Positions 1-6,193 are shown, counted from the stretch's first letter. The stretch is DNA of 7,518 nt from an uncultured Collinsella sp. (GCA_900549215.1 URNJ01000086.1:1-7518), one strand, 5' to 3'. Made by a program: numbers and translations. The notes: generated by a model not told the origin, from the letters alone.

Positions 1-2
1 CA

Positions 3-39
3 CGCAAAGGAAAGCACTTAATGTGCTTTCCGTCTTGCG
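3..39. terminator. Hairpin at the left edge, possible terminator of an off-window gene
   Basis: A perfect 9-bp stem (9-17 GGAAAGCAC with 23-31 GTGCTTTCC, loop TTAAT) is extended by a second 5-bp pairing (3-7 CGCAA with 35-39 TTGCG). Neither side carries a long T tract: plus has GTCTTG, and minus has only TTT just after the inner stem. It could end transcription of a gene lying left of the window in either direction. Its position just before the transporter promoter fits a gene boundary. The hairpin is seen directly; its role is inferred. Confidence 0.35.
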
Positions 40-103
40 CAGGACTGTAGAGCAGGAAACTTAATTACGCGCCGCTCCCCGCCCACGCCGGGCAAACCCT
101 CCC

Positions 104-132
104 TTGTACTTTATCAGGGTAGAGTGTATGAT
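104..132 (+). promoter_or_regulatory. Sigma70-type promoter of the amino-acid ABC operon
   Basis: A -35-like TTGTAC (104-109) and a -10-like TATGAT (127-132, 5 of 6 consensus) are separated by exactly 17 bases. The predicted start near 139 gives an untranslated leader of about 50 bases before the ATG at 189. The -35 matches only its first three, most conserved, positions. No better candidate is visible between the edge hairpin and the first gene. Confidence 0.55.
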
Positions 133-150
133 TCTGAACGTTACATGACT

Positions 151-170
151 CACTTTACTTAACTAAAGTG
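151..170. promoter_or_regulatory. 20-bp near-palindrome between promoter and ribosome-binding site
   Basis: The arms CACTTTA (151-157) and TAAAGTG (164-170) are perfect inverted repeats around CTTAAC, whose central TTAA is itself palindromic. Overall 18 of 20 positions are symmetric. The site begins about 12 bases after the predicted transcription start and ends 6 bases before the Shine-Dalgarno sequence. It could be an operator that blocks early elongation, or a small mRNA hairpin next to the ribosome-binding site. It does not resemble an ArgR box or a CodY box as I know them. No regulator gene is in the window. Confidence 0.4.
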
Positions 171-188
171 CCACCAAGGGGGAATACC

Positions 189-1049
189 ATGAATACCGAT
201 ATGTCTCGTCGTCAGTTCGTTGGTCTAGCCGGCTCACTCGCCACGGTGCTTGGCCTTGGTCTTGTCGGCTGCGGCGGTGGTGCCGGCAAGGGCTCCACTG
301 CTGGCTCTGCCGCGGCCAAGGATGTGAAGGGCGCAGCGGAGTCCAAGAAGCTCGTGGTGGGCTTTGATAAGTCCTATCCTCCGTACGGCTTTGTGGGCGA
401 CGACGGCGAGTACACCGGCTTTGATCTCGATCTGGCCAAGGCTGTTGCCGATAAGCAGGGCTGGGAGGTCAAATACGAGGCCATCGACTGGGACGCTAAG
501 GACACGCTGCTCAACTCGGGCGCCATCAACTGCATCTGGAACGGCTTTACCATGGAGGGCCGCGAGGACGACTACACGTTCTCCGAGCCGTATATGCTCA
601 ACGAGCAGGTGCTGGTGGTAAAGAAGGATGCTGGCATCAAGAGCTGGGATGATCTTGCTGGAAAGACCGTGATTACCCAGACCGATTCCGCTGCGCAGGA
701 TGTGCTCGAGGGTGACCAGAAGGATCTGGCGGCGACGTTTGCCACGCTCGACACGATCGGCGAGTACAACACGGCGTTTATGCAGCTCGAGAGCGGCGCG
801 GTCGATGCCGTGGCTTGCGACCTTTCGATTGCCCAGTATCAGCTTGCCGCCAAGCCTGATGCTTATACGCAGCTTGATGAGCCGCTGTCCAGCGAGCACT
901 ACGCCGTCGGCTTTAAGAAGGGCGACACCAAGTCGGCCGACGCCGTGACCGAGTCGCTCAAGGCGCTCTACGAGGACGGCACAGTCAAGGACCTGTGCGA
1001 CAAGTATTCAAGCTATGGTCTATCTTTCGATAATTGGGTGCTCAAGTAA
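189..1049 (+). CDS. Polar amino-acid ABC transporter, lipoprotein substrate-binding protein (family 3 SBP)
   Basis: This 286-residue protein is the extracytoplasmic receptor of the importer encoded by the next two genes. It should be lipid-anchored on the outer face of the membrane, where it captures a polar amino acid. Residues 1-28 are a signal peptide with a twin-arginine sequence SRRQF (6-10), a hydrophobic stretch (11-26) and a lipobox LVGC ending at Cys28. A Gly/Ser/Ala/Lys linker (29-50) leads into a bacterial family 3 solute-binding domain (about 54-280). Signature parts are SYPPYGF (62-68), GFDLDLAKA (78-86), GFTMEGRE (119-126) with FSEPY (131-135), and Asp211. I chose ATG 189 over the upstream in-frame GTG 168 because a strong AAGGGGG (176-182) sits 6 bases before it, and the GTG would place that site inside the gene. 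The stop TAA shares its last base with the permease start. Substrate is undecided: cystine, glutamine or similar. Confidence 0.92.
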   Translation: MNTDMSRRQFVGLAGSLATVLGLGLVGCGGGAGKGSTAGSAAAKDVKGAAESKKLVVGFDKSYPPYGFVGDDGEYTGFDLDLAKAVADKQGWEVKYEAIDWDAKDTLLNSGAINCIWNGFTMEGREDDYTFSEPYMLNEQVLVVKKDAGIKSWDDLAGKTVITQTDSAAQDVLEGDQKDLAATFATLDTIGEYNTAFMQLESGAVDAVACDLSIAQYQLAAKPDAYTQLDEPLSSEHYAVGFKKGDTKSADAVTESLKALYEDGTVKDLCDKYSSYGLSFDNWVLK

Positions 1050-1702
1050 TGTCTATTCAGGTCATGATGCAGATGCTTGGCCAGGGATTCTTGGTCAGTT
1101 TGCAGTTGTTTGTGCTGACGCTGCTGGGGTCGATTCCGCTGGGAATCCCCGTGGCGTTTATGCGCATGAGCAAAATCGCGCCGCTTCGCTGGATTGCGCG
1201 CATCTACATTTCGGTCATGCGCGGTACGCCGCTCATGCTGCAGATGTTTGCCATCTACTTTGCCCCGTACTACGTGTTTGGCATTTCGCTCACGCCCGAT
1301 TCCAAGTGGACGGCGTGCGTCGTGGCGTTCATCATCAACTACGCCGGCTATTTTGCCGAGATCTATCGATCGGGCCTGCAGTCCATTCCGCGCGGTCAAT
1401 ATGAGGCCGCCGAGGTGCTGGGCTACTCGCGCATGCAAACGTTTCTGTATATCGTGATGCCGCAGGTCGCCAAGCGTATTCTGCCGGCGATGGGCAACGA
1501 GATCATCACACTGGTCAAGGACACGTCGCTGGCGTTTGCCATTGGCGTGGGTGAGATGTTCTCGACGGCCAAGGCGCTGGTCGCCTCGCAGGTGAGCATG
1601 GTGCCGTTTGCAATCGCGGCGCTGATCTACTGGGTCTTTAACTTCGTCGTCGAGATGCTGCTGGGCGCTGCCGAGAAAAAATTGGATTACTACCATGATT
1701 AA
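1049..1702 (+). CDS. Polar amino-acid ABC transporter, membrane permease (HisM/GlnP family)
   Basis: This 217-residue inner-membrane permease forms the translocation path. Relatives of this size have about five membrane segments and often act as homodimers, and only one permease gene is present here. Hydrophobic segments are visible at about 15-37, 52-78, 88-106, 152-172 and 184-205. The cytoplasmic EAA loop that docks the ATPase is clear at about 119-146: EAAEVLGYSR, then F132, P138 and LP at 145-146. MRGTPLMLQ (57-65) is the usual family motif. I start at ATG 1049, which overlaps the upstream stop as TAATG, rather than the in-frame TTG five codons earlier. No good Shine-Dalgarno sequence is visible, so translation is probably coupled to the upstream gene. 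The last 8 bases overlap the ATPase gene. Length is normal for the family. Confidence 0.93.
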   Translation: MSIQVMMQMLGQGFLVSLQLFVLTLLGSIPLGIPVAFMRMSKIAPLRWIARIYISVMRGTPLMLQMFAIYFAPYYVFGISLTPDSKWTACVVAFIINYAGYFAEIYRSGLQSIPRGQYEAAEVLGYSRMQTFLYIVMPQVAKRILPAMGNEIITLVKDTSLAFAIGVGEMFSTAKALVASQVSMVPFAIAALIYWVFNFVVEMLLGAAEKKLDYYHD

Positions 1703-2459
1703 TTCGGTAATGAATATATCGAACGCGCGTAAGGCGTTTGGCGGCAATGAGGTGCTCAAGGATATCTCGCTTGAGGTGAAGCGTGGCGAGGTCGTGGCGA
1801 TTATCGGACCTTCGGGTGGCGGCAAGTCCACGCTGCTGCGGTGTGCCACGCTGCTCGAGACACTCGACGGAGGCTCGCTCTCGTTTGGAGACCTTGCCGT
1901 TGCGACGGATGCGGGTTCGGGCGCGGTCTATGCGAAGGGCGATGTGCCCAAGCAAGCGCGCTCGCGGTTTGGCCTGGTGTTTCAGAACTACAATCTGTTC
2001 CCGCACTATACCGTGATGAAAAACATCATCGATGCGCCGATTCGTGTGCTTAAGCGTCCGCGCGAGCAGGCGGAAGCCCGCGCTCACGAGCTGATTGCGC
2101 AAATGGGGCTGACGGGCAACGAGAACAAGGTGCCGTGTGAGCTTTCGGGCGGTCAGCAGCAGCGCGTGAGTATTGCCCGCGCCCTAGCGCTCGATCCGGA
2201 AATCTTATTCTTTGACGAGCCGACCTCGGCGCTCGATCCCGAGCTGACGGCCGAGGTGCTGCGTGTCATTAAAGACCTTGCCGCGCAGAATATGACGATG
2301 GTGATCGTGACCCACGCAATGCAGTTTGCGCGCGATGTTGCCGACCGCGTGGTCTTTATGGACGGCGGCCATATTGTCGAGGAGGGTCCTGCCGAGCAGG
2401 TCATCGACCATCCGCGCGAGCAGCGCACCCGTGAGTTCTTGAGCCGTATCGAGGGGTAG
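1695..2459 (+). CDS. Polar amino-acid ABC transporter, ATP-binding protein (GlnQ/HisP family)
   Basis: This 254-residue cytoplasmic ATPase powers amino-acid import with the two preceding proteins. All nucleotide-binding elements are intact: Walker A GPSGGGKST (38-46), Q-loop Gln97 in FQNYNLFPH, ABC signature LSGGQ (150-154), Walker B LFFDEP (171-176), D-loop SALD (178-181) and switch His207 in VTHAM. The LFPHYTVMKNI stretch and the length are typical of the polar amino-acid subfamily. One mild oddity is a roughly 15-residue insert-like segment (about 70-87, TDAGSGAVYAKGD) between Walker A and the Q-loop. The start overlaps the permease end by 8 bases. ATG 1710, five codons downstream, is an alternative, and neither has a clear Shine-Dalgarno sequence. 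The gene ends the operon and is followed by a strong terminator. Confidence 0.94.
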   Translation: MINSVMNISNARKAFGGNEVLKDISLEVKRGEVVAIIGPSGGGKSTLLRCATLLETLDGGSLSFGDLAVATDAGSGAVYAKGDVPKQARSRFGLVFQNYNLFPHYTVMKNIIDAPIRVLKRPREQAEARAHELIAQMGLTGNENKVPCELSGGQQQRVSIARALALDPEILFFDEPTSALDPELTAEVLRVIKDLAAQNMTMVIVTHAMQFARDVADRVVFMDGGHIVEEGPAEQVIDHPREQRTREFLSRIEG

Positions 2460-2492
2460 GCTCAGCTATTTGCTCAACTGTTTATTGAGGTG

Positions 2493-2529
2493 AAACCGCC
2501 GCAGGTCTTATCATCTGCGGCGGTTTTTT
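2493..2529 (+). terminator. Intrinsic terminator of the ABC transporter operon
   Basis: A perfect 12-bp stem AAACCGCCGCAG (2493-2504) with CTGCGGCGGTTT (2515-2526) encloses a 10-base loop. A run of six T (2524-2529) overlaps the end of the stem. It lies 33 bases after the ATPase stop, the textbook arrangement. The A residues before the stem give only a weak minus-strand version. Confidence 0.9.
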
Positions 2530-2544
2530 GCATCCGCGGGGTTC

Positions 2545-2765
2545 AATAATCCCCTTGCAAGCTCGCCCCCTCCTCTCGCCGCCTGTATCCATACGCGTGC
2601 CGAAAGGTCTGCATGGACAGGCGGCTGCAAGGGTAGGGTGGTGGCATAGGACATTTGGAGGGTGAGTCGGCTCGGCTGCCGACCATGCTGCTCCCGGGAC
2701 GGCATCGACCGCGAACTCTCCCCGTTGGCGTCGCGCATTGCGCGCGGCCCTGCAAGGAGGTCATC
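2545..2765 (+). promoter_or_regulatory. Structured GC-rich leader upstream of the EF-G-like gene, possible cis-regulatory RNA
   Basis: No gene is credible in this stretch. A -10-like AATAAT (2545-2550) without a convincing -35 could start a leader of about 210 bases. The leader can fold into a first domain: 2552-2559 CCCTTGCA with 2626-2633 TGCAAGGG, then 2578-2586 GCCGCCTGT with 2617-2625 ACAGGCGGC, CCAT (2589-2592) with ATGG (2613-2616), and a GAAA tetraloop at 2602-2605. A second hairpin pairs GTCGGC (2666-2671) with GCCGAC (2678-2683). A third pairs CGCGC (2732-2736) with GCGCG (2740-2744). CTGCAAGG occurs twice, at 2625-2632 and at 2750-2757, the second copy overlapping the Shine-Dalgarno sequence. 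CCTTGCA (2553-2559) can therefore pair with either copy. I recognise no known riboswitch or T-box consensus. The pairings are seen directly; regulation is inferred. Confidence 0.45.
2754..2761 (+). promoter_or_regulatory. Strong Shine-Dalgarno sequence of the EF-G-like gene
   Basis: AAGGAGGT lies 4 bases before ATG 2766 and is close to a full anti-16S match. It fixes the start at 2766 and argues against the in-frame ATG at 2655, which would add 37 low-complexity residues. CCTTGCA (2553-2559) or CCTCCT (2569-2574) in the leader could mask it. Confidence 0.85.
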
Positions 2766-4841
2766 ATGGGTGCTCCCAAGACCGGCAATGTAAGGAACGT
2801 GGTGCTCGTAGGCCAAGGCGGGGTGGGCAAGACTTCACTCGCCGAGGCCATGCTCCACCTTTCCGGCAAGACCGCCCGCCTGGGCGGCCACGACGGCACC
2901 AAGCCCACGCTCGACTATGACCCTGAAGAGGTCAAGCGTTCATTCTCCATCTCGACGACCATCGCGCCGATCGACTGGAAGGGCGCCCGCATCAACGTGC
3001 TCGATGCCCCGTGCTACCCCGATTTTATCGGTGACGCCTTTGCCGCTATGAGCGTTTGCGAGACGGCTCTGTTTGTGGTCGACGCCGAGGCCGGTCCGCA
3101 GCCTACGACCGTTAAGCTTTGGTATGCGGCGGAGGACCTGCGTCTGGCGCGTGCGGTGTTCGTGAACCGCCTGTCGCGCTCCGAGGCCAGCTTTACGACC
3201 ACGATGGACCTGCTGCAGGAGCGTTTTGGTACGCGTTTGGGCGCCGTGACCCTTCCCTGGGGCGAGGGCGAGGACTTTAACGGCATTATCGACCTGGTGC
3301 GCATGAAGGCGCGCCATTGCAACGGCACCGAAGCCGTTGAGTCGGAGATTCCCGAGGAGTATCGTGCCCAGGCCGAGGAGGCTCACGACCATCTGTGCGA
3401 GCTGGTGGCCGAGGCTGACGACGAGCTGATGATGAAGTACCTGGAAGGCGAGGAGACGCTGACGCAGGAGGAGCTTGAAGGCCTGCTGTCGAAGGCGATC
3501 GCCGAGCGCATCTTTGTGCCGGTCTTTGCGGGCGATTGCATTAAAGAGCAGGGCGTCAACTCGCTGATGGATGACATCGCGACGTACTTCCCGGCGCCGA
3601 CCGACTATGGCGAGATGCCGCTCATTGACGGCGATTCGCTCAAGATTTCGAGCGACGATGACCGCCCGGTGGCGTTTGTGTTTAAGACGCTGGCCGATCC
3701 GCAGCAGGGCCGCATCAGCTTTATCAAGGTGCTGACGGGCACGCTTGAGCCGGGCCTTGAGCTGATCAACGCGCGCACCCGCAAGAGCGATCGTCTGGCT
3801 CACCTGTATGTGATGTGCGGCCGCGACATGACCGAGGTCGGTCACGCCTATGCCGGCGACATTATCGTGGCGCCCAAGCTGGCGGCAGAGACGGGTGACA
3901 CGCTCTCCATTACCGGCAAGGTCGAGGCGGCGGCGTTTAAGTTCCCCAACTCGCAGTACCGCATTGCCATCGAGGCCGAGAACCGCGGTGACGAGGAGAA
4001 GCTCTACACGTTTATTGAGAAGGCGTGCAAGGCCGACCCGACCATGAGTATCGATCGTGATGAGGAGACCGGCCAGACCATCATTTCGGCGGTGGGCGAG
4101 GCGCAGGTTTCGGTGCTGCTCAACCGTCTGGAGGACCGTACTAAGGTCGTGGCCAAAAGCGTGCCGATCCGCATTCCGTATCGCGAGACCATCCGCCGCA
4201 CGGCGAGTGCCCAGGGCCGCCACAAGAAGCAGACTGGCGGTGCCGGCCAGTATGGCGACTGCTGGCTGCGCGTTGAGCCGCTCATTGGGCCCGACGGTAC
4301 GAGCGACGGCTACGAGTTTGTAGACGAGGTCGTGGGCGGTCGCATTCCGCGCTCGCTGATTCCCGCCGTGGACAAGGGTGTCCAGGAGACCATGAAAGAC
4401 GGCATCATTGCCGGCTACCCGCTCACGGGCATTCGCGTGGCTGTGTACGACGGCTCGTATCACAGCGTCGACTCCAACGAGATGGCGTTCCGCGCGGCGG
4501 CTCGCATCGGCCTGCGCAAGGCATGCGCCGATGCCGATCCGGTGGTGCTGGAGCCCATCGAGGAAGTCACGGTGACTATCCCCGAGAGCTACGCTGGTGC
4601 CGTGATGGGTGACATCTCGGCCTCGCGCGGTCGCGTGACGGGCATGGAGACCGATGAGCGCGGAGACACCGTGGTTATCGCGCAGGCACCTCTCGCCGAG
4701 CTGACGGATTATTCGACGCGTCTGCGCTCTATCACGCGTGGCACGGGCGACTTTACCATGAAGCCCGCCGGCTACGAGCAGGTTCCCTATGACGTTCAGG
4801 CCAAGCTAGTCGAGCGCTATGAGGAGGGCCGCGCCAAGTAA
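2766..4841 (+). CDS. Elongation factor G-like GTPase (EF-G2/FusA2-type paralogue)
   Basis: This 691-residue protein has the full five-domain layout of EF-G: G domain (about 8-285), domain II (about 300-385), III (about 395-470), IV (about 470-590) and V (about 595-675). It belongs with the EF-G-like paralogues found beside the true translocase, as in Mycobacterium FusA2 and Thermus EF-G-2, whose role is not settled. The P-loop is intact, GQGGVGKT (16-23). Other G motifs deviate: G3 is DAPCYPDF (80-87) instead of DTPGHVDF, G4 is NRLS (134-137) instead of NKxD, and G5 has GD at 256-257 where SA is usual. The switch I stretch lacks the usual RGIT. Domain IV keeps the tip motifs HKKQTGG (486-492) and SYHSVDSNEMAF (564-575), which in EF-G enter the ribosomal A site. 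The start is set by AAGGAGGT. It stands alone between a long structured leader and tandem hairpins. It is not the housekeeping fusA, which normally sits with rpsL and rpsG. Confidence 0.9.
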   Translation: MGAPKTGNVRNVVLVGQGGVGKTSLAEAMLHLSGKTARLGGHDGTKPTLDYDPEEVKRSFSISTTIAPIDWKGARINVLDAPCYPDFIGDAFAAMSVCETALFVVDAEAGPQPTTVKLWYAAEDLRLARAVFVNRLSRSEASFTTTMDLLQERFGTRLGAVTLPWGEGEDFNGIIDLVRMKARHCNGTEAVESEIPEEYRAQAEEAHDHLCELVAEADDELMMKYLEGEETLTQEELEGLLSKAIAERIFVPVFAGDCIKEQGVNSLMDDIATYFPAPTDYGEMPLIDGDSLKISSDDDRPVAFVFKTLADPQQGRISFIKVLTGTLEPGLELINARTRKSDRLAHLYVMCGRDMTEVGHAYAGDIIVAPKLAAETGDTLSITGKVEAAAFKFPNSQYRIAIEAENRGDEEKLYTFIEKACKADPTMSIDRDEETGQTIISAVGEAQVSVLLNRLEDRTKVVAKSVPIRIPYRETIRRTASAQGRHKKQTGGAGQYGDCWLRVEPLIGPDGTSDGYEFVDEVVGGRIPRSLIPAVDKGVQETMKDGIIAGYPLTGIRVAVYDGSYHSVDSNEMAFRAAARIGLRKACADADPVVLEPIEEVTVTIPESYAGAVMGDISASRGRVTGMETDERGDTVVIAQAPLAELTDYSTRLRSITRGTGDFTMKPAGYEQVPYDVQAKLVERYEEGRAK

Positions 4842-4874
4842 CGAGCAGGCTTAGCCACAATATCCATGTCAACC

Positions 4875-4911
4875 AATGGGCCGCCTTGGGCAATCCGGGG
4901 CGGTCCATTTT
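4875..4911 (+). terminator. Likely intrinsic terminator of the EF-G-like gene
   Basis: AATGGGCCGCC (4875-4885) pairs with GGCGGTCCATT (4899-4909) over 11 bp, with one G-U wobble in the plus-strand RNA, around a 13-base loop. The right arm ends in TTTT (4908-4911). It lies 33 bases after the stop codon. The tail is short, so termination may rely partly on the next hairpin. Confidence 0.65.
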
Positions 4912-4953
4912 GATCCGTATGCGACGGAGGAAAACGGATCATTTTGGTTTTTG
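4911..4953 (+). terminator. Second hairpin with T-rich tail in the convergent gap
   Basis: TGATCCGT (4911-4918) pairs perfectly with ACGGATCA (4934-4941) around a 15-base loop and is followed by TTTTGGTTTTTG (4942-4953). The tail points to plus-strand termination, as a back-up for the EF-G-like gene, and the hairpin stops 17 bases before the end of the convergent nuclease gene. For the minus strand the same hairpin is followed by AAAATGG, so it is a poor nuclease terminator. Confidence 0.5.
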
Positions 4954-4969
4954 GGATGATGCGGCGACT

Positions 4970-5953
4970 CTAGTCCCCCAAGGCCTGGTTGCGGCCGGTG
5001 GCGTAGTCGATCTGAACATGCGGCTGCAGGTTGTAGCAATATACGTGGAAGCACAGCGTCTTGCCGTGGTCCTCGACCGATTGCGCCTCAAGGCGCACGC
5101 CACGGCAGACAAGTTCCTCTTCGTTGTACATGGGCGTGACGCGATAGAGCACATGGTTACCCGTATCGTGAATATAGTTGAGAATCTGTTCTTCAAACGG
5201 CAGCATGCCCGTCTCGTTGAGATAGCGCGTACCGGTGAGGAGATTCTTGCGGTTGGCGTTTTCGCCGCAGAGCGACCAGGCGATAAGGTGGCAGCGGTTG
5301 TAGAGGCTCTGGCCCGGAATAAAGTCGTAGCGCTGCTGGTGCCATCCGGCGGGGTGGATGCGCGAGATATCGCCGCGCTTGCCTTGACCGAGCGATTCGG
5401 GGCCCACGCAGGCGAGCGCTTTGCGGGTGCGGCCCAGGCTGTCGAGCTTGGAGAACTTCTTAAAGCAGCCCTCTTCTGTAGCACGCTCGTATTCATCGAG
5501 TGTGAATGACGGTGTGCCGAGCGGGTGTGTGCTATCGGCGCGCAGGGCAACATAGGGGTTACCCGCGTAGTCGGGAATACTGCTGAGATATACGCCGCGG
5601 GCGCGGTCGAGATCGGGGTTTTCGACCTCGTCGATGGGGGTGGCGGCGCTGTCCGCGGAAACGTCGTCACCGGTGTCGGGTGCGGCGGAATCGGAACCAT
5701 CGCCAGAGTCTTGGCTATTTTGAGAGTCCGAGGAGCTCGCTGTTCCCGATTCGAGTCGGGCAACCAGGTCTGCCTCGTCGTCGGTGCGGCTGGGACTCTC
5801 GTTTTGTTTTTCGGCCAGGGCTGCCGCCTGCTCATCGCTTTGCGGCGACAACAGCTTGGGCGCTCCGTCGAGCGACCCTGTGAACAGCGCAAACCCCAGC
5901 ACCACGGCGGTGCCGATGGAAAGTACTTGCTTGTAGGCGGACTTGCGCGACAT
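4970..5953 (-). CDS. Exported DNA/RNA non-specific endonuclease (DNA-entry nuclease type)
   Basis: This 327-residue protein belongs to the beta-beta-alpha metal endonucleases that cut DNA and RNA without sequence preference. Relatives are secreted or surface-bound nucleases of Gram-positive bacteria used in scavenging, DNA uptake or degrading extracellular DNA. A basic start (MSRKSAYK) and one hydrophobic segment (about 10-26) form a signal peptide or anchor; no lipobox or LPXTG signal is present. Residues 55-115 are an acidic Ser/Asp/Ala-rich linker. The catalytic domain (about 120-320) has YNRCHLIAW (218-226), with His222 as likely general base in place of the DRGH form. ENANRKNLLTGTRYLN (231-246) follows, where Asn246 or Asn237 is the probable metal ligand. 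GNHVLYRVTP (265-274) and VQIDYATG (313-320) are typical of the subfamily. AGGAG (5959-5963, minus strand) lies 5 bases before the ATG. No competence genes are in view, so its use is open. Confidence 0.88.
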   Translation of the reverse strand: MSRKSAYKQVLSIGTAVVLGFALFTGSLDGAPKLLSPQSDEQAAALAEKQNESPSRTDDEADLVARLESGTASSSDSQNSQDSGDGSDSAAPDTGDDVSADSAATPIDEVENPDLDRARGVYLSSIPDYAGNPYVALRADSTHPLGTPSFTLDEYERATEEGCFKKFSKLDSLGRTRKALACVGPESLGQGKRGDISRIHPAGWHQQRYDFIPGQSLYNRCHLIAWSLCGENANRKNLLTGTRYLNETGMLPFEEQILNYIHDTGNHVLYRVTPMYNEEELVCRGVRLEAQSVEDHGKTLCFHVYCYNLQPHVQIDYATGRNQALGD

Positions 5954-5956
5954 TGA

Positions 5957-6001
5957 GGCTCCTGGATGGACGGTTGGGAGTCTACCAGTCTAGCAGGAGC
6001 C
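5957..6001 (-). promoter_or_regulatory. Inverted repeat covering the nuclease ribosome-binding site
   Basis: On the minus strand GGCTCCTG (6001-5994) can pair perfectly over 8 bp with CAGGAGCC (5964-5957), which contains the AGGAG Shine-Dalgarno sequence of the nuclease. The loop is 29 bases. If transcription starts upstream of 6001, the hairpin would hide the ribosome-binding site and reduce translation. The loop holds the tandem words AGACT-GGT-AGACT. The pairing is seen directly; a regulatory effect is inferred. Confidence 0.45.
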
Positions 6002-6115
6002 GGCAGGGGCCGTTCTGTCGAACAAATACTCAAGATTTGGGGCAAACGCCACTGATTCATTTGCCTCATATGGAGCTGCGGTGGTTGGGCGTGTGGGGCC
6101 ATTTGACATTTTCCC
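6002..6115 (-). other. Upstream region of the nuclease gene, no convincing promoter or gene
   Basis: This stretch should contain the nuclease promoter if the minus-strand terminator at 6116-6157 works. I examined the minus strand for TTGACA/TATAAT-like pairs with 16-18 base spacing and found only weak fragments, such as TATTTG near 6030. GTTC-N4-GAAC at 6012-6023 is a small inverted repeat of unknown meaning. No open frame here looks coding. Confidence 0.4.
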
Positions 6116-6157
6116 AGATAAAACCTGCCAAAATAAACCTGTCCCTTATTGGCAGGT
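6116..6157 (-). terminator. Minus-strand terminator downstream of larE
   Basis: On the minus strand ACCTGCCAA (6157-6149) pairs perfectly with TTGGCAGGT (6131-6123). Three further pairs, TAA (6148-6146) with TTA (6136-6134), form across a 2-base bulge. The arm is followed by TTTATCT (6122-6116), giving a T-rich tail. The plus strand has no T tract after the hairpin. It would end larE transcription with a roughly 200-base structured 3' untranslated region, or end a small RNA read from that region. Confidence 0.55.
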
Positions 6158-6193
6158 CAGTTAACGCAGTGCAGGTTGAGCATATGCGAGCGA

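Noticed and set aside
168..188. GTG start at 168 giving a 7-residue longer substrate-binding protein
   Set aside because: The strong AAGGGGG at 176-182 serves ATG 189, and the longer form would put it inside the gene. The signal peptide is complete from ATG 189.
1034..1048. TTG start at 1034 for the permease
   Set aside because: The stop-start overlap TAATG at 1047-1051 is the natural coupled start, and the five extra residues match nothing in the family.
2631..2720. AGGGTGGTGG and GACCGCG as parts of a T-box leader
   Set aside because: The T-box core needs AGGGTGG directly followed by NACCGCG. Here the pieces are separated by about 70 bases, with no specifier-stem features.
2655..2765. In-frame ATG 2655 adding 37 residues to the EF-G-like protein
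   Set aside because: No Shine-Dalgarno sequence at the right distance. The extra residues do not resemble an EF-G start, and AAGGAGGT before ATG 2766 is decisive.
2940..4463. 507-codon open frame on the minus strand inside the EF-G-like gene
   Set aside because: Arg/His/Leu-rich shadow frame typical of GC-rich genes. It has no recognisable domain, and the opposite strand encodes a clear family protein throughout.
6012..6023. GTTC-N4-GAAC as a LexA/SOS box before the nuclease
   Set aside because: Gram-positive LexA sites read GAAC-N4-GTTC. Here the half-sites are in the opposite orientation, so it is only a small hairpin.
4939..6102. 387-codon minus-strand frame overlapping the nuclease
   Set aside because: Out-of-frame Ser/Thr/Arg/Pro-rich shadow; the 4970-5953 frame carries the nuclease motifs and the ribosome-binding site.
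6103..6134. Perfect TTGACA as the -35 of a plus-strand promoter for the long hairpin
   Set aside because: No -10-like hexamer at 16-18 bases. The nearest, CAAAAT, is 20 bases away and inside the minus-strand terminator stem.
6123..6176. Four ACCTG/CAGGT words as a regulator-binding cluster
   Set aside because: Two of them are the arms of the terminator stem; spacing of the others is irregular and the word is short enough to recur by chance.
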